Origin: Maylandia zebra
Taxonomy: Eukaryota; Chordata; Actinopteri; Cichliformes; Cichlidae
Assembly (NCBI RefSeq): GCF_041146795.1
Contig: NC_135183.1
Coordinates: 15,938,840-16,002,839 of the forward strand
Length of the DNA: 64,000 nt
Direction: 5' to 3'
The notes under the pieces were generated by a model. It searched no databases and had not been told where the DNA came from. It saw nothing but the letters and a program-made list of their open reading frames with translations. A program made the position numbers and the translations under genes. Positions 1 through 11,500 of the stretch are shown piece after piece (position 1 is the stretch's first letter; the number at the start of each line of letters is the position of its first letter).

Positions 1-1214
1 TCTTTCTTCCATCTTTCTCTGAGTGAAGTTATCTCACAATCTTCTTTCCCTGAGAAATACAGCATTACATTAGCTAGCATGAACAGTATTCAAGTATTCA
101 ACAAACTGCACATAAATGAGTGTATTTGCTGTTATTTGATGAGCTGACAAAAAGTGCTGCATTTGAAAAACAAATGTTACTGCTTTTAATGCTTGCTACT
201 CTGTAGTGCTAGGTAGATGCTGAAGTACCGCAACAACAATTTGTGACCATCTGCAGTCGTTCTATCCCACTTTAACCCCTGAGCACAGTGCTATAAATGA
301 TGCATAAATTGTGTTTTTGCCTCTTTCACTTGTTTGTATGCAATAAGCCCTGGTGACAGATACATGAATAGGATTGCCTTTTCTGTGTAATTATTCCCTC
401 CATTTCAGCTCAAATCGGTTTATTGGTTGACGGTGTGCAGCGACGTAAAATAAAAACTTCCCTCGGATGGATTAAACATAAATTAAGGAGTCAGTTTTTA
501 AATTATAAGGAGTAGAAAGTATATATGTTTGTGTAAAAATGTGGGAAGAAGAAAACGGTCAGAAAATAAATACTCTGATGGAGGCATCGAAGAGCAATTT
601 GGGATTATTGTCTTGCCCAAAGATATTTACATACACTGGAGGAGATGAGGATCAAACCACCAACCTGATGAGGTGACCTGCTCTACCACCTACAGCGACA
701 GCCACCACATTGCCTTTTGTCTTTTCTGTGCAGTTTGTTACAAAACAGCTGCCTGCACAGCTGGGGAAGATGAGAGATTTTTGTGCAAGTGCTCAGTAAA
801 TGACTTTTATAAAATGGAAATTTAAAGCTCAAGAGAGTGTTTACATGTAATCCCCTAATCTATGTTACAGCTTTTGAATCATCATTCAAAGTTGGATTGG
901 ATCTCATTTAAATATGGAGGGCCACAAGCACTGAAAACTGAATAAATACATCACCAGTTAGTTCATTAATGTGTCATTAATTAATAAACATGGGAAATAA
1001 TTAATATTTAAGTAATTAAATATCAGTTTATTTCCTTATAATTCATTTATTCATTTCCTATGTTTTTTAACTGACGAACTATTAATTATTTCACAATTTA
1101 ATTCATTATTTCACTGTTCTTGCGCTGCAGTGATCATGAAGTAATTTTATCTGTCAACCTCTCCCATCAAAGTCAGGTGGTGCTGATGCTGAGTGAGTAC
1201 AAACCATTGTCTGG
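1..1214. other. AT-rich intergenic sequence, no gene seen
   Basis: No exon-like open frame with splice borders and no recognisable repeat was found here. The stretch around 940-1110 is very AT-rich and made of ATTAATTAAT-like runs. Confidence 0.5.
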
Positions 1215-1419
1215 TGCAGGGGCATAATTTCCAGGGGGGTTAGGGGGGTTATGACAACCCCCAATAATCAGACCCTACCAATATAACCCCCCTCCCAATA
1301 AAATTATGAATTATCTTGCATAAGTAGGCTGCTGATTTTCTTTACTCACCAGCAAAAGAGTTGCAGGTTTAAACGTCTGGGAATTTACCCAGATTTATTT
1401 ATTTGGACAGAGATATTGA

Positions 1420-1450
<31 letters not shown>

Positions 1451-1468
1451 TTCAGCACAAAGTTACGC
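1215..1468 (+). repeat. Unclassified interspersed element, copy 1
   Basis: This stretch begins GCAGGGGCATAATTTCC and ends near ATGTTCAGCACAAAGTTA. A second copy lies in reverse orientation at about 7690-7931, so it is a dispersed repeat. A run of about 25 C (1421-1446) lies near its right end and replaces a much shorter C run in the other copy. I do not recognise the family and no coding part is visible. Confidence 0.7.
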
Positions 1469-2302
1469 CGATGTGTCCAATTTTTTGTGGGCATTTCTCA
1501 ATAGGGCTACACACAGACCATATAGACTTGTGTGGATCCAAACTACATGTAAAGTTTTAAAATACTCTGTTTCTGTGTCACCAAATAAACTTTTAGATCA
1601 TGTTAAATTACAACATAAAAAGCACAACATGTAATAAAGTGTTTTTCCATTTTTAAACTCTTTTAATTATATGTGAAAAGTCTGAATCGAGTGATTTGAT
1701 GGGGAGAAGAACAGGATTTAAAACTGTATAAAAACAATTACGTTTTATTTCCTCAGGATTTCGTCAAAGTGAGCATAAGAGTCGAAGACCCTGAAATATG
1801 CACTGGATTTTACAGAGGATTTAGCTTCTCTTTTTCAATCCACTGTAGAGTATAAATTTGATTTAGTATTTTGGGGATTTGCTCTACTCATCGCTCCTAT
1901 ATTGGACTGGAACTTGGAGGAAGTTTGGGAACTTTTTTGGCGTTCTCCATCCTCAAAGGGATTTCATTCTGCGTGGCTAGGGAAAGAATTAATCTGCGGT
2001 TCTGCGGTGGGTATATTTAGCAGCAGTTTAGAATTGATCGTTTCAGGGTTTTTTGTGTTTGTTTGGTTTTTTTGGGTTTTTTTTTGTTTGTTTGTTTTTT
2101 GTTTTTACAATTTTTCCTTTTCTTTAAAATTAAATAAATTGCCCTTGATAAAATTGGTTACATAAAATATCCTGTAAAATATCCTAGAACTATCCTGCAA
2201 TTAAAGTTCAGTTTGTCAACATTGCCTTTTTTGTTTTTTGTTTTTTATAGTAAAGGTACAACTTGTGTATGACTTTTTACATCTGATTAAAGTTCTTAAA
2301 GA

Positions 2303-3215
2303 TTCCAAAAGGTTGATTCTGTTCATCTGGATGTAGCGTTTTCAGTGGGGAAAATGTTTCGTCACTCATCCTAGGAACTCTTCTGTCTCAGCTGACTGCA
2401 GGTTTCCCCAACCTTATAAAGAAGGCCCTGAGTAAATGTGGTTATCCCAGCTGGACATTTGTCAAAGCTGGGAAGGCACCTAAAGAAAGCCCCAGCCAAT
2501 CCAGGAGAGAAGGACAACTGCTGCAAAAGCGAAAACCCTTAGTGATCCCATATATGTCAGAAGTATTGAAACAGTTGAGATGCATTTTCTCTGTGGTTTT
2601 TAAACCCCCCAAAACATGCTGTCCCCTGATACAAACAGAGTAATATAGTGCACGTTGTTGAGTGCCATGATTTATATGTTGGGGAAACCAAACAACCTCT
2701 GGCGAAGGAGATGCCACAACACAGAAGAGCTACCTCGTCAGGCCAGGACTCTTCAGTCTATTCACACCAACAGGCCAGTGGACACTCTTTCAATGATGAG
2801 GATGTAACATCCTGGACAGGGAGGAACGCTGGTCTGAGTGCAGAGTCAAGGAGGCCATTTACGTGAAAAGGGAAAGACCCTCTCTGAATCAATGAGGGGG
2901 CCTAAGGGTACATCTGTCACCATCTTATGATGTTGTTATTGCAGGCGTTCCCCAACTCTCTTTGAATAATGCTCATGATGACCACTGATCAATGGTTGTT
3001 GATCAATTGCCATGACAATTTGCATAATAATAATGAAGAAACTGACATCACAGCCCGTGTTTGTCAGTGGTGCTAGTTTCAGTTACTGTGCAAAAGTACT
3101 TTTCATAAGGTTGGGGAAACCTGCAGTAGCTGAGACTGAAGAAGTGACTTGGATGAGTGACAAAATGTTTCTCTCATTGAAAACACTACGTCCAGACAAA
3201 CACAATCAACTTTTT
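2303..3215 (+). mobile_element. Penelope-like retroelement remnant with inverted flanks
   Basis: At 2648-2866 a translated stretch reads CHDLYVGETKQPLAKEM followed by QHRRATSSGQDS, which resembles the GIY-YIG endonuclease at the C-terminus of Penelope-like retroelements. The flanks at about 2310-2385 and 3145-3215 are inverted copies of each other (both contain GTTTTCA and GTCACTCATCC-type cores). Inverted flanking repeats are known for Penelope-like elements. The reverse transcriptase is absent and the frame is broken, so this is a dead fragment. Class is inferred from the endonuclease motif and the flanks only. Confidence 0.6.
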
Positions 3216-4759
3216 GGGATAAATACATTGAATGTGGCTCAAAGTTGTTTCTTACATCTTATGGCAAGGGAGGAAAAGTTATTTGTGTAAATAAACACAG
3301 TACATGTAAGTACAATTAGTTCATTACAAGTTTGGGTCTTTAATTATCTAGAAATCCAATCTACATGAGCCTTTGAATGCTTAAAGCAGTTTTGTTCAGC
3401 AAACACTTTCCTCACATAGAGGAGAACATTTTGTTATTTTCAGTGTAATTTCAAACTGCTCATTCAAACTTGTGAACTGTCATGTTGTTTGCCAAATTAC
3501 CTGACAAAGTGGTGAGAAACCAGCTTTGAGAGAAGCCTGTGGGTAACTTATCTCAGCCACATGAAGGGAGATGAAATATGGAGACTGTTTCAGCAAAAGT
3601 ATCATGAAGTGCAGATCTGTCTGGAGTTCAGCTGTCAGTTTGTCCATGGGGAGCTCTGCTGAGAGAGGGTTAGGAAAAGGAGACATTAACTTGAAACTTA
3701 ATATTAAAAAAATATTTTCTTAGTATTCATTTATGCACTTCAGTGAAATATGAAGAGAGAAACCTCAACATTATTAATTTACAAAAACAAAGCCACAATC
3801 TTAAAAACTGTGAAGTAAATAGGGCAAGGTCGAGGCTTCTATTAGCCATTTGCCGATCTATTGGTATGAGCATTTATAACATGTTGATCTTGCATAATTT
3901 TTCCACTAGAGGGCTCTCTGCAACTTTCATGTTGGCAAGAGAGATGTTTGGACATCCACAATAACAACCTTGTAATAATATGATAGTCAAGTTTATTTTT
4001 AAATTTCACACTCATATTATTTGCCATAAATACATATAATCCTTTATATAAAATCTGATTTTCAAATCATCAAATATCATTATCGGCTCTTCATTCCTGC
4101 CATCACCGAGCTTGCTGACAGGGAATCACGTTTGATGGTTAGGGATCCTTTTCTAAAGCTGACGGGTGATGAGATGATGGTTGCCAACAGCGGCTGCTGT
4201 GAACTGAAGTCAAAGTCCAAAACTGGTGGTTAGTATCGTAAAGAACAACAGGTGGACCAAAGACATGTTCAAAGCTCACTGAATGGAAGTGAAGGCTCAG
4301 TAATTAAATGATTTGAATTAAAATGAAAATTGCTCGGTAATTGAATTATACAGACTCAAAGTAGTGGCATTTATTCATGAGCTGATTATTATTAAACAAC
4401 AACAACAATAACAAACATTTAGGAGATTGGAATACAAAAGTTTGTTTGTATAATTTCCTCTACTTGTTACAGCATTAAGAACCTTTAGTTTGTAGTTTAT
4501 AAGCTGTTCTGTTTGTAAGTTTTAATCCTTGTTACTTGATTGGACCTCAGGCTGAAGTGTTTTTTAAAAGACTGTGTGATTTTAAATGAAGAAAAAAAAG
4601 TATTATTATATAATATTTTTACATCTGTTTGTGAGAAGATGGCAATATTTGTCATTAGGGTAAAAAAAAGTCAGGATTTTTATGGATACGTTGGATTTTA
4701 CATTCTTTTGATAGCTTTCATTCTTAAATATTTTCAGCTGTTAAAATGTAAAAACGTAA
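3216..4759. other. Intergenic, nothing recognised
   Basis: I see no exon, RNA gene or clear repeat. Short open frames at 3743-3964 and 4540-4764 have no homology I recognise and no splice context. Confidence 0.4.
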
Positions 4760-5216
4760 AATAGATGGATGAAACTCTTCCCAGTTCGAGACTCGCCTCT
4801 CTGGGAACATCTCAGGCCCTCCCAGGTATGGGGGCCTATCTACCCCACCACACTCCCTGCTGGTGGCTGATGCCCTCAGGCGTTGGTGCTTTGCTTGTTC
4901 TCGATGCCCGGGGCTGGGTGCTCAGGTATGTACAGGCTCACTCCCGGTGGCTGCTTGGCGGGGCTGGGTGCCCGTGGCTCAGTCAGAAGTTTTCTGGGGG
5001 CTGGGGGGGCCCTTGGACCTCGGGCCTCTGGGCCTGGTGCTCGGTCCACTCTGGCATGGCTGCCTACTGGCAGAGCCCACGGGCACATCACTGCATTGTA
5101 TTGCTCTCTTTTTGCTTGTTTCCTCTTTTTTTCTCTCAACAGGTGGTCCAGGTGATTTTTTTTCTTTTTTTTAAGTGTTGTCTCGCACTGTCCCTCTTCC
5201 CTTTTGTTTTTCTTTC
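4760..5216 (+). repeat. GC-rich stretch, possible LINE 3' region
   Basis: This GC-rich block stands out from its AT-rich surroundings and is rich in GGGCTGGG and GGGGGCC motifs. The base composition and the position just before a long CTTT microsatellite suggest the untranslated 3' part of a fish LINE. No coding motif is visible, so the class is a guess. Confidence 0.3.
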
Positions 5217-5217
5217 C

Positions 5218-5316
<99 letters not shown>

Positions 5317-5319
5317 TCC
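5217..5319. repeat. (CTTT)n microsatellite
   Basis: About 25 near-perfect CTTT units form a pure pyrimidine/purine tract. It creates long low-complexity open frames on both strands (Lys/Glu/Arg-rich on minus, Phe/Leu/Ser-rich on plus) that are not genes. A short AAAAT pentamer run follows at about 5349-5372. Confidence 0.95.
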
Positions 5320-5774
5320 TCTCCCCCAGTCATGTCTGTGCAGTCTGTAATAAAATAAAATAAAATAAAATAACAAAGGTCAATCTAATGGACCAATATG
5401 TTCCCAACAATTCTGATGGCTAAAGACACCCCCCCCCCCCCCCAAAAAAAACAACCCAAAAAACCCTTACCTTTTCATTTAGTTTCTTGTTCTTGTTTGA
5501 TGGATTGTTAGTTGTTCAGACTTCTGTTAGAATTATGAGCATGACCTACATTTTTTCTGTAATAGATTAATCCTCTAAATTTCTTTAAACTTAAAAGTCT
5601 TGAGTCATCATTCATCCATCATTTCTCTAAATTTTGCATAAGAGAGGCCAGACTTTCAACTACTGTAATTTTTTTTAAAGTTCTCTCCAGGTTTTCAAAG
5701 ACCATTGTTAATGGTCTAATACATTATATATATGTTCTAATAAATGTTAACACATGTATACATGTGGCTAATAT

Positions 5775-5859
5775 TGTAGGGTCTGCCTTACAGTATAAAG
5801 AGAATAGAGGCGACTTTTGGTGTGATTTGGCGTTGTATAAACAAAATAAAATTGAATGT
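5775..5859. repeat. End of common teleost interspersed repeat (reverse orientation)
   Basis: The segment containing GCGACTTTTGGTGTGATTTG and ending in AAAATTGAAT is the reversed start of the dispersed repeat seen more fully at 18440-18720. Another short reversed piece lies at about 27775-27835. Confidence 0.6.
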
Positions 5860-6381
5860 TATAGATGTGGGCGGGTGTGTAACTCTTATCAGCTGTTTGG
5901 AGTGAGGGCTGGGGTGATTTCTTTGAAGATCTGTGACAGGAGACACTCGCAAAACAACCTCATTGACGCCGGCGGCAATTTCTCCTGAGAAGAGAACATG
6001 CTCTTACAATTATCCTAAGATAAAAAGAGTGATATTCTGATGTCACAGTTTTTCCTGGTGTTAAGCTACTTTAAAGACATCATAGAGGCCCTGTTGCACC
6101 CCCTGCAGTTTGGTTACGGGCAAAAAGGTTGGCTGAGTAATTGAATAATTCAAAATAGTCATTGGTTTATATTCATAGTCTAAATAAATCAACATTATGT
6201 GGTGTTAATTTCTAAACTTATTGATCTATCAACACGTTTTAAAAAATTGGGGGAAAAAAACCTTTTCATCGGGACAATCAACCACACCTTTTGTTACAAA
6301 GTGCCATGGTGTCATTGATATTACTTTTTGTTACTTTTTGCTCAATTTCAAGACTGAAAAGCATGACTGAGCTTCCTGTCA

Positions 6382-6594
6382 ATGACGGAATGGTTACTGA
6401 AGGGTGTTTGCAATGTCACCAATAACAGCAACAAATTAGCTGTCACAGATACAATTTTCAAGTACAAAGCTATTATGAAGTCTCTCATATCGCTCCCCCG
6501 TTCTTATTTACCCTTCATATTTTTTTTTGTACTGCTAATTGTTACTCTTATTTGCCTGGTATGTCTACTGTACAAACTGAACTGGAATGACTGA
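6382..6594 (+). CDS. Possible small single-pass membrane protein or terminal exon
   Basis: I do not recognise this 70-codon frame. The N-terminal half holds two overlapping N-glycosylation sequons (NVTNNS). The C-terminal third is a strong hydrophobic segment (PFIFFFVLLIVTLICLVCLL) followed by the short tail YKLNWND. An AATAAA signal at about 6615 lies some 20 bases after the stop, which is unusually well placed. The frame is open only from 6367, the ATG at 6382 has a weak context, and the nearest upstream AG has a poor pyrimidine tract. It could be a one-exon micropeptide, the last exon of an upstream plus-strand gene, or chance. It ends about 410 bp before the rad54l start codon. Confidence 0.3.
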   Translation: MTEWLLKGVCNVTNNSNKLAVTDTIFKYKAIMKSLISLPRSYLPFIFFFVLLIVTLICLVCLLYKLNWND

Positions 6595-6699
6595 CTGTTC
6601 ACTTTATAATTTCAAATAAAGAAATGTCACTAATAACAGAGTGAACTCAACAGGTACTCTGCTTCATTGAACAGGACGAATAAAGATCGAGCCTACAAC

Positions 6700-7007
6700 A
6701 GTTTGTTGTCCTTCCGGCTTTCCGTAGTGTTGTACAACAATTAGCGCCAAGTTGAAACGAGGAGGAAAGTGCGCCGTATACTTTATGTATACTGACGTTA
6801 TCGTGATTTTGCTATTAACTATATACACCTAGTAGTGCGTTTCACGTTAACGCTGGGAACACGTATTTGTTAAACGAGTGTTTATAGTACCGGAGGAGTA
6901 CACCGGCACAGACAAGAAGCAGACAGCGGTAACTACGAACAAACGCTAGCAACACGGTGAGGCGAGACGTCTCAGCATTACTACAGCCACATAGAATAGA
7001 CGTGGAA
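6700..7007 (+). promoter_or_regulatory. rad54l: rad54l promoter and 5' untranslated region
   Basis: A CpG-containing stretch precedes the start codon at 7008. It holds TTAGCGCCAAG (6741-6751), matching an E2F site, and TTCCGG (6712-6717), matching an ETS core. E2F control suits a recombination gene used in S/G2 phase. The transcription start cannot be placed from sequence alone. Confidence 0.45.
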
Positions 7008-8537
7008 ATGGTAAGTAATAAGCCGTATTCGTAGTTATTTCATTTGGCCTACACACTACATTAGGGTGTTGATTAAGAAATTGTAATGCCAATATATGAA
7101 CCTCCGTCCCAGCGGAGGAGTCTCGCTCCCAGTCAGATTGCCAAACGCAAGCAGGAGGGAGACTACTGTGAAGATGAGTGGACACATAAACCTGTAAGTA
7201 CAGGACCGCTGCTGTATATCTGGAGCTAAGGTGTTAATGTTGGAGTGCTTCTTGACCTGTGTCACACCTTTTTAAACCTGCCTTTAGACATCGTTTCAAA
7301 TAGGAAAGTAAGCGTGCACTTTAGCCTTTAGGCATCCTAGGAGAATAGGATGTTTTAAATTTTAGGTGTTACATCCCAAGTTGATTTCTTAGATTAAGGG
7401 TTTTCCTATTAAAACTTTCAATTCAATTCAGGTTCATTTGTATACAGTGGTCCATCGCTATAACGCGGTTCAGCTTTCGCGGCCTCACTGTTTCGCGGAT
7501 TTTTTTGTGCAATTTTACATGTTTGTTTTTTGTTTTTTATAGCACATCGTGTTCTGCGACCTGATTGGCTGTAGACCATTGTCAATCAATCTCCTCCGTA
7601 CCGCATCTCCTGCACAGCACAGAATGCGTCCAGCACGTCAAATTTACATTCGCTAGCAGTGTGACTCTGAAGTGCTGTACTGTATGTTCATGGGCCTAAC
7701 TTTGTGCTGAACATTGGGGGTGTCAAGATCTCTGTCAAAATAAATAAATAAATCTGGGTAAATTTCCAGATGATTAAACATGCAACTATTTTGCTGGTAA
7801 TAATTGAAATGAGTAAAGAAAATCAACAGCCTATTTATGCAAGATAATTCATAATTTTATTGGGGGGATTATATTGATAGCGTCTGATTACTGGGGTGGT
7901 CATAACCCCCCTGGAAATTATGCCCCTGCTGTGTGTATGTTTGTAAGTTCTCCCCCCAAAACACAACAATGTCAACCATAAATTTTGCACCATCAAATGC
8001 ACCTGTGGGTGCCTTTGGTTTCATTCTATAATACTGGACTTATTTTTCTACGAAGGTTTGGACTTTGAGAGTGTTTAAACAGGAGAAGAAAATCTGAAAA
8101 TGTTCGTGCCTGTCTGAGAAAAGTGTATAAAGAGTGTAGTGAGGGGTTTTACAGCCTTGAAACATCTATAATGATTGTAAAATATAAAGTTGGCTATTTC
8201 CTATCGCGGCTTATTTTTAGAACGGTGGTCCCGCGATAAACGAGGGACCACTGTAGCGCCAAATCACAACAACAGTCGCCTCAAGACGCTTAATATTGTA
8301 AGGTAAAGATGCGACAGTAATTTTATGTTTAATTATAGAAATATGAGTTATACACATCTAGCCAGCCATCATTTTTTTGCCACTTGTGTATGTTATTAAA
8401 AGACTGTTAACAGCTTCCTCATTAGTGTTTTTGTTTTTAAAAGACACACACACACAAATGCAATGTGCTTACTTTTTTCAGGAGTTATGAATTACAAAAC
8501 AAACATTCAGAAATGTCAGTATATGAACAGGGATTCA

Positions 8538-8584
<47 letters not shown>

Positions 8585-11500
8585 TAGAAAATTAGAGCAG
8601 TGGATAACCTGCTGAATTTTGTTTTTGTTTTTTTTTTTTTTTTAAAGAGCCATGGCAGAAAGTGAGGGGCCTAATTTATGGTGTATGCCATTTACAGATA
8701 TTTAAAAAACATTTTCATTATTTATTTATATTTTTTATGCAGGAGAAAAGAAGAAAAGGCGATAATGAAATGAGAGAAAACCACATTTCTATCCATAGAA
8801 AGCCTCTGACGCAGATCAACAACCGTCCTGCATGTATGGATGGTGAAAAACATGTAAGCATTGTTTAAAGCTGTCAGATAAATATCTTTGTATAGATTTT
8901 GTGTGTGAATAAAGTTTAATGATTTAACGAGGCTTACCTGTTAAAAATCTTTTCTGCAGGAGGCATTTATTCAAAGTATCCTGTCCAAACCGTTTAAAAT
9001 TCCTATTCCAAATTATGCAGGTAACATTTTTCTCTCACCATGGCTCTTTTAATTTTAGTACAGCAGGCATATTACTTCACTGCTGTGTTAATGAAATACC
9101 TACAGGATCACTGGGAATCAGGGCACTTGGTTTAAAGCGTGCAGGAGTGAGAAGACCACTCCATGATCCTTTTGCCGAAGATGCTCTGATTCTTTACGAG
9201 CCTCCAGCTCTGAGTGCCCATGACCTGATCAAAGCTGACAAGTAGGTCAAAAACACAACTCCTTCTTCAATACATCATCTTTTACTCAATACTTTCTTGT
9301 CAGAGTGCTGTTCATGTTTGTGATTTAAAAAATACTTGTGTGACACAAGCTATCTTTGCTCTTTTCAGAGAAAAACTACCCGTTCATGTGGTTGTGGATC
9401 CAGTGTTAGGCAAAGTGCTCAGACCCCATCAGAGACAGGTAAACACAAGATATCTTTACACATAAACTACTCTATGCTACTGTATTGCACATATCATACA
9501 ACAGTATCATAGTATTAAACATATACTGTGGAATGTTTCATGCTTGACTCTAGATTTACAAAAACAAATCATCTTATAAATTATTATAAGAGAATAAATG
9601 TTAGTTTAACCAAGAATATTAAAAAACTGTAACGTAAAACTTCTTGTCTTTAAATACTTCTGTTTAAATTACCCAAGACTGCCAAGTCTTGGGTAATGTT
9701 TAGAGGCATTGCTAAATTTGTTTGTAAAATATGAATGAAAATGTTAATGAATCACAGATTTGTGCCTGTGCACAGTTAGTTATTCTTAATGTCTTCAACG
9801 GTTTTGGATGTTGTCACGGTTTAATTTAACATTGTATTTTACCTCATGGCTCAGCTAGCCACAAATTCAGCTTGTTACAGTCCTCCAAAAGTAGTTTGCA
9901 AGCTGCTTCTGAAACTTTGATATCTTATGCCAACTAGTAAGAAGAGAGTGAAGTGTGACTCAGCTCCAAAAAAGCAGTGTAGTTCACCTTAAGTGATGTT
10001 TTTTTTTTCTTTGAAATTCACATTGAATGTCTTTAATTTCTTAAGGGTGTAAAGTTCATGTGGGAGTGTGTGACGGGCCGACGCATACCAGGATCTTATG
10101 GCTGCATCATGGCTGATGAGATGGGGTTGGGAAAGACCTTGCAGTGCATCACCCTCATGTGGACCCTGCTACGCCAAAGCCCTGATACTAAGCCAGAGAT
10201 AGACAAGGCCATTGTGGTGTCACCTTCAAGCTTGGTTCATAACTGGTATAATGAAGTCAGAAAGTGGCTGGGAACACGTATCACACCATTGGCCATTGAT
10301 GGAGGATCAAAGGAAGGCATTAATAGACAACTAGGTATCTAACTTTAATTTCTCTCTCATTATAAATATCCACAGAAAGGTTGTTGGAAAAGCCTTGTAA
10401 TGGACCAAAGTTATAGTCTTAGCTCCTGTCTCTTTGAGCCCGCCCTGTTAAAAAGCTTAGTCTCTGATTGGTCAGCTGGCCAAGAAAAAACAAAAAGAAG
10501 TGTATCCCCAGATTGTCTGAGTATAATAATCTTTGATCTCAGCATTATATCTTTTGCTAGCTTAAGGAAGACCTTTCAGTGATTGTCAGTGAAAAGTTTT
10601 TTTTCAGTAGAATAAAAATATTCTAAACATTGTCATAGAGTGTAAAATGGCCTGTATTTATATAGCGCTTTACTAGTCCCTAAGGACCCCAAAGCGCTTT
10701 ACATATCCAGTCATCCACCCATTCACACACACATTCGCACACTGGTGATGGCAAGCTATTGTAGCCACAGCCACCCTGGGGCGCACTGACAGAGGCGAGG
10801 CTGCCGGACACTGGCGCCACCAGGCCCTCTGACCACCACCAGTAGGCAACGGGTGAAGTGTCTCGCCCAAGGACACAACGACCGAGACTGTCCAAGCCGG
10901 GGCTCGAACCGGCAACCTTCCGATTACAAGGCGAACTCCTAACTCTTGAGCCACGATCGCCCCAGTGTACATGATTGAAATTGTTGCCCAAGCAGACTTA
11001 AGTTTAAGAGAAGATGGTTTTACTTGAGAGCTATTGCTAATATTGTTTAAATAGTAAGAAGTTTGTTAGATGAGCTTCCCTAAAGGGTCATTTGTTTGTT
11101 TTCTGTTCTTTCAGAGAGTTTCATTTCGCAGCGCAGCTTGAGAGCACACACACCCATCCTCATCATTTCATATGAGACATTTCGACTGCACGCTGAGGTT
11201 CTGCACAGGGGAAAAGTTGGACTTATCATCTGTGACGAAGTATTTCACTTTATCCATACAATTCAGAGCTATCAAGAACTCTCGAAGTTAGGATGTAACA
11301 GTACTATTGTATTCTTCAGGGCCATCGGCTTAAGAACTCTGATAACCAGACATATCAGGCCCTGAACACCATGAGTGCCCAGAGGAGAGTGCTGATATCA
11401 GGCACACCCATACAGAATGACCTTCTGGAGTACTTCAGCCTGGTCCACTTTGTTAATGCTGGTATTCTTGGTAAGCAGCATTACAAATACAGAAATAGGT

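Larger units (their letters stand above)
7418..8310 (+). repeat. Teleost interspersed repeat split by a DNA transposon
   Basis: The left piece (7418-7444, TTCAATTCAGG...) and right piece (8254 onward, GCGCCAAATCACAACAAC) are the two sides of the dispersed repeat seen uninterrupted at 18440-18720. They are separated by an inserted element. It lies in rad54l intron 2. Confidence 0.75.

Noticed and set aside
4876-5376. Long Lys/Glu/Arg-rich minus frame and Phe/Leu-rich plus frames
   Set aside because: They are produced by the CTTT microsatellite and have no other support.
10640-10965. Functional tRNA gene on the minus strand
   Set aside because: A and B boxes are present but the cloverleaf is not kept and the body continues as a repeat, so it is a SINE.
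11240-11319. Frameshift in rad54l between DE and GH of the helicase motif
   Set aside because: An 80-bp intron with GTATTT donor and TTCTTCAG acceptor restores the expected motif and frame.
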